The notes beneath the pieces are model-generated. The model saw nothing but the letters and a program-made list of their open reading frames with translations. It was not told the origin of the DNA and made no database searches. 46,353 nt of DNA from Chloroflexota bacterium (GTDB lineage: Bacteria; Chloroflexota; Dehalococcoidia; UBA3495): positions 1-46,353 of the forward strand of contig JADFNR010000009.1 of assembly GCA_022563275.1 (NCBI GenBank). Direction: 5' to 3'. Numbering within the stretch: position 1 is the stretch's first letter; each line of letters starts with the position of its first letter. Position numbers and translations under genes: made by a program. Of the stretch, positions 42,021 to 46,353 are shown piece after piece.

Positions 42021-42491
42021 TTATTTGGCCTTGCTTACCTGCAGCACGGCCCGGATGATCTTGTCATAGCCGGTGCAGCGGCAGAGATTGCCCGCCAGCC
42101 AGTGACGGATACGTCCCTCGTCGGCGTCGGGTTCCGCGTCCAGCAGGGCCTTTGCGGCCAGCAAGAAACCGGGTGTGCAGATGCCGCATTGCAGGGCGGC
42201 GTTCTCCAAGAACGACTGTTGCAGCGGATGCAGGCCCTCGGGAGAGGCCATGCCCTCGATGGTTGTGATCTCCTTGCCCTCGGCTTCCACTCCCAGGACC
42301 AGGCACGAATCGACGATTATGCCGTCCAATATGATGGTGCAGGCGCCACAGTTGCCGTCGTTGCATCCTTCCTTGGTTCCGGTCATGCCCAGGACGTCCC
42401 GCAGGACCTCCAAAAGGCTCTGACGAGGCTCGCACAGGAAGTCGATCGGCTCGTCGTTCAAAGTGGTCTTTACGTGGGTAACTCCGGGCAT
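42021..42491 (-). CDS. Molybdenum hydroxylase, 2Fe-2S subunit
   Basis: A 156-residue small subunit with two [2Fe-2S] clusters. The plant-ferredoxin-type cluster uses Cys43, Cys48, Cys51 and Cys63 (EGCNDGNCGACTI); the second, all-helical cluster uses Cys102, Cys105, Cys137 and Cys139 (QCGICTPG and CRCTGYDKII). All eight ligands are present. It passes electrons from the Mo centre to FAD. Its start lies 2 nt after the stop of the FAD subunit gene, so the two are translationally close-coupled. Confidence 0.95.
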   Translation of the reverse strand: MPGVTHVKTTLNDEPIDFLCEPRQSLLEVLRDVLGMTGTKEGCNDGNCGACTIILDGIIVDSCLVLGVEAEGKEITTIEGMASPEGLHPLQQSFLENAALQCGICTPGFLLAAKALLDAEPDADEGRIRHWLAGNLCRCTGYDKIIRAVLQVSKAK

Positions 42492-42493
42492 CG

Positions 42494-43369
42494 TTAACCT
42501 CCCCTGGCTCGTTCGATGGCTTTGTTTAAGGAGCGGCGGGTCAATACACCGATCAGGTGGGTGCGTTGGCGGATGGTCCCGCGCATATCGTTTATGGGTT
42601 TGGACGCGGCCTGGGCCAATTCGGAGGCTTGTTGGACCGCTTCTTCAGATACAGGCTTTCCGGCCAGGCTGTCGCCCGCTTCCTTGGCGAATACCGGTGT
42701 CGGCGCCACGGATGCTAGAGATATGCGGGCCGAGACGAAGTTTTGTCCCGATCCGTCCAAGACGACGCTGACGCCGACTCCGGCGACGGCGATGTCCATC
42801 TCGTTCCTGGGGATGAAACGTAGGTAGTTGGCGCCCGAATTAGCCTGGGGCACCGGCATGGAGATCGAGACCAGTATCTCACCATTCTCCAATGCGTTCC
42901 GGCCTGGGGCGGTGCAGAATTCTTCGCACGGCAGTTCCCGGGTCCCGTTGGGACCGGCGATGTTGCAAACGCCGCTCAAGGCGATCACCGCTGGGATGGC
43001 GTCGCCGCTGGGGGCGGCGTTGCAGATATTCCCGCCGATGGTGGCCCGGCCTTGGATCTGGATCCCGCCGATCAAATAGGCGGCGTCGATCAGGCCAGGA
43101 TAGGCCGCGGCCACGGTCTTGTCCTGGTAGATCTTGTAACAAGGCACCGCCGCTCCCAAGGTGAGCCCCTTGGCGGAGTCATAGGAAAGAACATTCAATT
43201 CCGGGATGCCCTTGATGTCCACAACAAGGGGGGCGGTCCGGCGGCCTGCACGCATCTGCACCAGCATGTCGGTGCCGCCAGCCATGATTCGGGCCTTGTC
43301 TCCGTGGGAAGCCAGGGTCTTTACGGCTTCCTCGATGCTAATGGGTGATACAAAATCAAACGCTTCCAA
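42494..43369 (-). CDS. Molybdenum hydroxylase, FAD-binding subunit
   Basis: A 291-residue medium subunit (CoxM-like). The FAD-binding motifs are AGGTDMLVQMRAG (about 30-42) and TIGGNICNAAPSGD (about 109-122). It is followed by the CO dehydrogenase flavoprotein C-terminal domain (about 175-285), with SLASVAPTPV. The start is set at a TTG (43369) because AGGAGG lies 7 nt upstream and the product then begins at the family position (EAFDFVSP); an in-frame start further upstream would overlap the promoter. It heads the FAD, FeS, Mo operon. Confidence 0.93.
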   Translation of the reverse strand: MEAFDFVSPISIEEAVKTLASHGDKARIMAGGTDMLVQMRAGRRTAPLVVDIKGIPELNVLSYDSAKGLTLGAAVPCYKIYQDKTVAAAYPGLIDAAYLIGGIQIQGRATIGGNICNAAPSGDAIPAVIALSGVCNIAGPNGTRELPCEEFCTAPGRNALENGEILVSISMPVPQANSGANYLRFIPRNEMDIAVAGVGVSVVLDGSGQNFVSARISLASVAPTPVFAKEAGDSLAGKPVSEEAVQQASELAQAASKPINDMRGTIRQRTHLIGVLTRRSLNKAIERARGG

Positions 43370-43391
43370 TGGGGCACCTCCTGCGCGGGGA

Positions 43392-43419
43392 ATTATAGCA
43401 TCGCTGGACACACGGTCAA
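43392..43419 (-). promoter_or_regulatory. Promoter of the molybdenum hydroxylase operon
   Basis: On the minus strand TTGACC (43414-43419), 16 nt, TATAAT (43392-43397), with TG one base upstream of the -10 (TGCTATAAT). It is a strong promoter. The transcript would begin near 43385, about 16 nt before the TTG start, which supports that start choice. Confidence 0.8.
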
Positions 43420-43546
43420 GCTGCAAAATATAATTCTGGTGCCTTCCCCATCCGTATGTAACCGCCAACTCCAAAATCAAGACTATCCATAGTTAGTAGA
43501 CACGGTTAACATTCCAAATATTCATCCAGCAACGGAGGATAATCAT

Positions 43547-44170
43547 ATGGCCCAAACACCGGCTCCCTACCGGATCAAGGCAAAATGGCTGGAAACCTGC
43601 AACTGCGATTCCGGTTGTAACTGTAACTTCGGCGGATTCCCAGACCACGGTTCCTGCGAGGCCCTTATCGGGCTCTACGTGGACGAAGGAAAGATCGGCG
43701 ATATCGACTTGTCGGGCATGAAAGCGGTTCTGGCCATAAAATGGCCCAAAGCCATTCATGAGGGCAACGGGGCCGCCGCTATCTTCATAGATGAATCGGC
43801 CAGCGAGGACCAGGTGGGCGGCCTGGCGACGATCCTCACCGGCCAAGCCGGCGGGATGCCTTGGGAGATCCTGGCCACCACCCTCACATCTTTGGACGGG
43901 CCCAACTTGGTGCCGATCAAGATGGATGTCAACGGCCGCAACAGCGGGTTCAGCATCGACGGAGTATTGGAGGCCAAATTCACGCCGTTGATCAATCCGG
44001 TCACCGGCGAAGAGAATGAGGTCCACATCGTTTTCCCCAACGGCGGGTTGATCTGGAACGACGGCGACAATGCGAAGACCTCGGTGATGAAGGTTGACCA
44101 CGGAGACATCAAGTTCGACCACACCGGCCAGAACGCCATCTTCGCACCGGTCGATTGGACCAACCAATAA
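43547..44170 (+). CDS. DUF1326 family protein
   Basis: A 207-residue protein with the DUF1326 opening WLETCNCDSGCNCNFGGFPDHG: Cys18, Cys20, Cys24 and Cys26 form a metal-ligand-like cluster, followed by GSCEALIG. The rest is beta-rich with no membrane segment. The function of the family is not known; the cysteine cluster suggests metal binding or redox chemistry. GGAGGA lies upstream of the ATG. A DUF2182 membrane protein gene follows, a pairing that recurs in bacteria, so the two probably work together. It is divergent from the molybdenum hydroxylase operon. Confidence 0.88.
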   Translation: MAQTPAPYRIKAKWLETCNCDSGCNCNFGGFPDHGSCEALIGLYVDEGKIGDIDLSGMKAVLAIKWPKAIHEGNGAAAIFIDESASEDQVGGLATILTGQAGGMPWEILATTLTSLDGPNLVPIKMDVNGRNSGFSIDGVLEAKFTPLINPVTGEENEVHIVFPNGGLIWNDGDNAKTSVMKVDHGDIKFDHTGQNAIFAPVDWTNQ

Positions 44171-44218
44171 AGAGAATCCGGTTCCATAAACCAACTGGCG
44201 ACTAACTAGACATGCAAG

Positions 44219-44256
44219 ACGGGGGCCGTGCTTTCGTGCGGCCTCCCGTTGCTTTT
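44219..44256 (+). terminator. Terminator between the DUF1326 and DUF2182 genes
   Basis: ACGGGGGCCG (44219-44228) folds onto CGGCCTCCCGT (44239-44249) with one bulge and one G-T pair, followed by TTGCTTTT. It lies 48 nt past the DUF1326 stop and just before the DUF2182 start, so the second gene is either expressed by read-through or has its own promoter. Confidence 0.7.
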
Positions 44257-44263
44257 CATTCAG

Positions 44264-45055
44264 ATGCAGACCTCCACACATATCGAAGCGCTCCTCAAGC
44301 GTGACCGCCTGATCGTCATCGCCGGAGTGGTGGCCGTGGCGGCCATCGCCTGGGGTTACATCATCTACCTGGCCCAGAGCAACGCCGGCATGGGAATATC
44401 CATGAACGTGGCCGCGGGCAACGTTAGGTCATGGAGCGGCGTGGACTTCTCCCTGATGTTCCTGATGTGGGCGGTGATGATGGTGGCCATGATGGTCCCC
44501 AGCGCCGCTCCAATGGTCCTGCTGTTCGCCACCGTCAACCGCCGGCGCCGCGAGGAATCCCGCCCCTTCGTCTCCACCGGTGTGTTTCTCTCCGGATACC
44601 TGGTTATATGGGCCACCTTCGCCCTGGTGGCCACCCTGGGCAACTGGGGCCTGCACCAAGCTTCGCTGCTGACCTCGATGATGGGCGGAAGCTCCAGCGG
44701 CTACTTGGGGGGCGGGCTGCTATTGGTGGCCGGCGTTTTCCAGTGGAGCCAGTTGAAGTACGTCTGCCTGACCCACTGCCGGAGCCCGCTGAGTTTTCTG
44801 ATGTCCGACTGGAGAGAGGGGACGGGCGGAGCATTCAAGATGGGACTGACCCACGGCAGGTACTGTCTGGGGTGCTGCTGGATACTGATGGCGCTGTTGT
44901 TCGTGTTGGGGGTGATGAACCTGGTGTGGATCGCCGCATTGGCCGCCTTCGTCCTGGCCGAGAAGGTTGTCCCCGCCGGGAAAAAGGTCAGCAAAGTGAG
45001 CGGTGGATTATTGGCCGCTTGGGGGGCCTGGGCCGTCCTGGCCGCCGCGTTCTAG
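44264..45055 (+). CDS. DUF2182 membrane protein
   Basis: A 263-residue integral membrane protein with about six or seven hydrophobic helices. The family pattern is clear: FLMWAVMMVAMMVPSAAPMV (about 62-81), then YLVIWATFALVATLGNWG, then QWSQLKYVCLTHCRSPLSFL, and HGRYCLGCCWILMALLFVLG, with conserved Met, Cys and His that suggest metal handling. The ATG at 44264 is chosen; an in-frame GTG at 44228 would fall inside the terminator hairpin. No ribosome binding site is evident, so coupling to the DUF1326 gene is uncertain despite their functional association elsewhere. Confidence 0.88.
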   Translation: MQTSTHIEALLKRDRLIVIAGVVAVAAIAWGYIIYLAQSNAGMGISMNVAAGNVRSWSGVDFSLMFLMWAVMMVAMMVPSAAPMVLLFATVNRRRREESRPFVSTGVFLSGYLVIWATFALVATLGNWGLHQASLLTSMMGGSSSGYLGGGLLLVAGVFQWSQLKYVCLTHCRSPLSFLMSDWREGTGGAFKMGLTHGRYCLGCCWILMALLFVLGVMNLVWIAALAAFVLAEKVVPAGKKVSKVSGGLLAAWGAWAVLAAAF

Positions 45056-45090
45056 AGGTTATTTCAAGAATCTATAAGGAACGCTGCGGG

Positions 45091-45157
45091 GTCCTTCGAC
45101 AGGTCCCCCGACGCATCGGGGAGACTCTCGACAGCGGTCGGAGCTCAGGACGAGCGG
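45091..45157. repeat. Long-form copy of the GTTCGT/TGTCGAA repeat
   Basis: GTCCTTCGACA (45091-45101), a 40-nt core (45102-45141), then AGCTCAGGACGAGCGG (45142-45157). The core is the reverse complement of a variant of the 36-nt core at 11572-11607 (shared CCGACCG, GTCGAGAGTCTC, GATG, TCGG, GACC) and is inserted at the same point of the repeat. It contains CCCCGA-CGCA-TCGGGG (45106-45121), linking it to the other repeat family. Confidence 0.8.
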
Positions 45158-45174
45158 AAAGACGTCGTTCTTAG

Positions 45175-45723
45175 TCAGTTCGCGGCTTCTAGCTGCAGTT
45201 TTACTTTCGCGACGGTCTCCGACAGACTCCCACCGGAGAAATCTGACCGTTCCAAGCCCTTCACGCCGTTCAGCGATAGCTCAGATCCCTCTTCCACCGA
45301 TCTTTTGATGGCCTCCAAGGCCATTTTCCAGGGGACTTCTCCGCTATCTTCTTCCTGCTTTCCTGGCGCCAACGCACCGGCCGGCAACCCCGTTGTGTGG
45401 AAAACGAGTCCGCCATCTGTGACGCTGATCAGCACCAGGGACGGTGTCTGCAGGCTGGAAAGCCCTAGACCCGTTTTCAGCGCCGAGCAGGTGCTGGATA
45501 GGCCGTGCTGGCCGAATATCACCAGATCATGAAAGTCGGCGCCCAGTCCTTCAAAGGCAGTTCGGTAGACCCGGAAGATGTCGTGGGCCCGGCGGTCTTC
45601 TCCCGACGCCAGGAACAGAGCGCAGACCGGGAAGCCGCCGCCGGATCCCACGGATTCCAATTTAAGCCCCTCATGCCATCGATTCAGTTTGTCCAGGTCG
45701 TGGCTGTCCGGTGTCTCCGGCAT
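45175..45723 (-). CDS. Hypothetical protein
   Basis: A 182-residue protein I do not recognise. It has no signal peptide or membrane segment. A hydrophobic core VCALFLASGEDRRAH (about 33-47) and HDLVIFGQHGLSSTC (about 65-79) suggest an alpha/beta fold, and SLVLISVTDGGLVFHTTGLP (about 95-114) is strongly beta. The C-terminus is a charged helix. GGGGAG about 10 nt upstream supports the ATG. It lies 4 nt downstream of the pantoate-reductase-like gene on the same strand and is probably co-transcribed. No function is proposed. Confidence 0.65.
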   Translation of the reverse strand: MPETPDSHDLDKLNRWHEGLKLESVGSGGGFPVCALFLASGEDRRAHDIFRVYRTAFEGLGADFHDLVIFGQHGLSSTCSALKTGLGLSSLQTPSLVLISVTDGGLVFHTTGLPAGALAPGKQEEDSGEVPWKMALEAIKRSVEEGSELSLNGVKGLERSDFSGGSLSETVAKVKLQLEAAN

Positions 45724-45727
45724 CGGC

Positions 45728-46353
45728 TCAGCTCCCCTCTTGAAGGTCCTTCAGCATGGCGTATATCAGATCGTTGACCGGCGTGTCCACACCCGCCGCC
45801 GCTCCGGCCCGGACCACAGCCCCGTTCAACGCCTCAAGCTCCAACGGGCGTCCGGCCAGCAGGTCGGTGTGCATCGAAGCCTTCAGGTCTCCCAGACTTT
45901 CCTCCATGTAACTCACAGTGTCGGGCACGATGTCCGGGGGAAGTGCAACCCCGCTGGCCCTGCCGACTGCTTCGATCTCGGCCAAGCAAGCCAAAACCAC
46001 CTTGCGCCAGTGAGCTTGGGGCATGAGCTCATCCAGGGTTGCCCTGGCCATACACGTAACGCCGGCCATGGTCGCGATGAACAAGAACTTTCCCCACAGA
46101 CCGGCCCTGATGTCGGGTAAGACCTCAGCCGGGACTCCGGCTCCGAGAAATGCGTCGCGTATCGCAAGGCAACGGGCCGTCTCAGCGCCGCTGGACTCTC
46201 CGAAGATGATTCGCACAAAACCACCGGTCTGCTGGACCGTCCCTGGCCCGAGCGTGCCGGCCTCGATGAAGGCAGCCCCCGGCAGCACTGACCGCTCACC
46301 CAATACCTCGGCCGCCATCAGGTAGCTATCCACCCCATTCTGAAGGCACAGCA
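45728..46353 (-). CDS. 2-dehydropantoate 2-reductase family protein (N-terminus beyond window)
   Basis: The visible part (about 208 codons) is the C-terminal two thirds of an ApbA/PanE-type dehydrogenase. The frame is open to the window edge, where CLQNGVDSYL is the conserved Asn-Gly-Val motif after the NADPH-binding domain. The catalytic helical domain follows, with DIRAGLWGKFLFIATMAGVTCMA (the Lys is the usual catalytic residue) and the terminal SMHTDLLAGRPLELEALNGAVV. The family reduces ketopantoate in pantothenate and CoA synthesis, but many homologues act on other 2-oxoacids. The Rossmann domain and start codon are not visible. Confidence 0.9.
   Translation of the reverse strand, partial: LCLQNGVDSYLMAAEVLGERSVLPGAAFIEAGTLGPGTVQQTGGFVRIIFGESSGAETARCLAIRDAFLGAGVPAEVLPDIRAGLWGKFLFIATMAGVTCMARATLDELMPQAHWRKVVLACLAEIEAVGRASGVALPPDIVPDTVSYMEESLGDLKASMHTDLLAGRPLELEALNGAVVRAGAAAGVDTPVNDLIYAMLKDLQEGS

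Noticed and set aside
39660..43369. Aerobic CO dehydrogenase (form I coxMSL)
   Set aside because: Gene order matches, but the large subunit lacks the CSFR active-site loop.
44228..44263. Upstream GTG start for the DUF2182 protein
   Set aside because: It lies inside the terminator hairpin 44219-44249, and the added residues are not part of the family.

Overview
The window is a GC-rich stretch of an ordinary bacterial chromosome with the standard genetic code (TGA ends modA, modB, modC and the aminotransferase gene). Gene content suggests a free-living, metabolically versatile Chloroflexota, possibly of the Dehalococcoidia/SAR202 type. The pointers are a UbiD/UbiX/UbiA/MenG menaquinone set, a CofE coenzyme F420 ligase, hydantoinase-type HyuA/HyuB, a three-subunit molybdenum hydroxylase, dienelactone hydrolases and many small dispersed palindromic repeats. 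The phylum is an inference from content; there is no rRNA here to prove it. No phage, CRISPR array, insertion sequence, rRNA or tRNA was found.

Layout. 1-5.9 kb: a DUF1330-like protein, a 1279-residue PAS/5xGAF sensor kinase, and dnaN. 6.1-12.5 kb: alaX, a hyuA / PIG-L deacetylase / hyuB operon, a lipoprotein whose 5' end lies in a dispersed repeat, and a DUF1059 protein. 12.6-17.6 kb: a cupin, a Lin0512-type protein, and a ModE-like HTH plus substrate-binding-domain regulator divergent from modABC. 17.9-24.2 kb: a double zinc-ribbon protein, a GSA-aminomutase-like aminotransferase, two tandem dienelactone hydrolases, a jelly-roll-like protein, a thioredoxin/NHL-propeller protein and a VanZ-like protein. 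24.2-30.2 kb (minus): ubiD-ubiA-ubiX-menG, then prfA-prmC. 30.4-33.4 kb (minus): tetR and an MMPL exporter. 33.5-38.5 kb: dinB, cofE, a PduO-type cobalamin adenosyltransferase, hisH, hisA, GNAT. 38.5-43.4 kb (minus): Nudix, a MoaD/ThiS-like protein, and a molybdenum hydroxylase (Mo, FeS and FAD subunits). 43.5-46.35 kb: DUF1326 and DUF2182 proteins, an unknown protein, and a 2-dehydropantoate reductase cut by the window edge.

The most notable signal is at 22153-23637. A thioredoxin-like/NHL-repeat gene with a strong ribosome binding site has an in-frame TGA at codon 47, exactly at the first cysteine of the redox CxxC (relatives read C-C-I-N-C, this one C-TGA-I-N-C). A 7-bp hairpin with a G in its 4-nt loop follows at the distance expected of a bacterial SECIS element. 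I read this as a selenoprotein that routine gene calling would truncate.

Other connected themes are molybdenum (regulated uptake, a MoaD-like protein and a Mo hydroxylase), late menaquinone synthesis of the futalosine type, and replication/repair (dnaN, plus a Pol IV with a clamp-binding tail). Several small repeat families occur here too: a GTTCGT..TGAGC..TGTCGAA repeat in short and long forms, and a CCCCGA-hairpin repeat.
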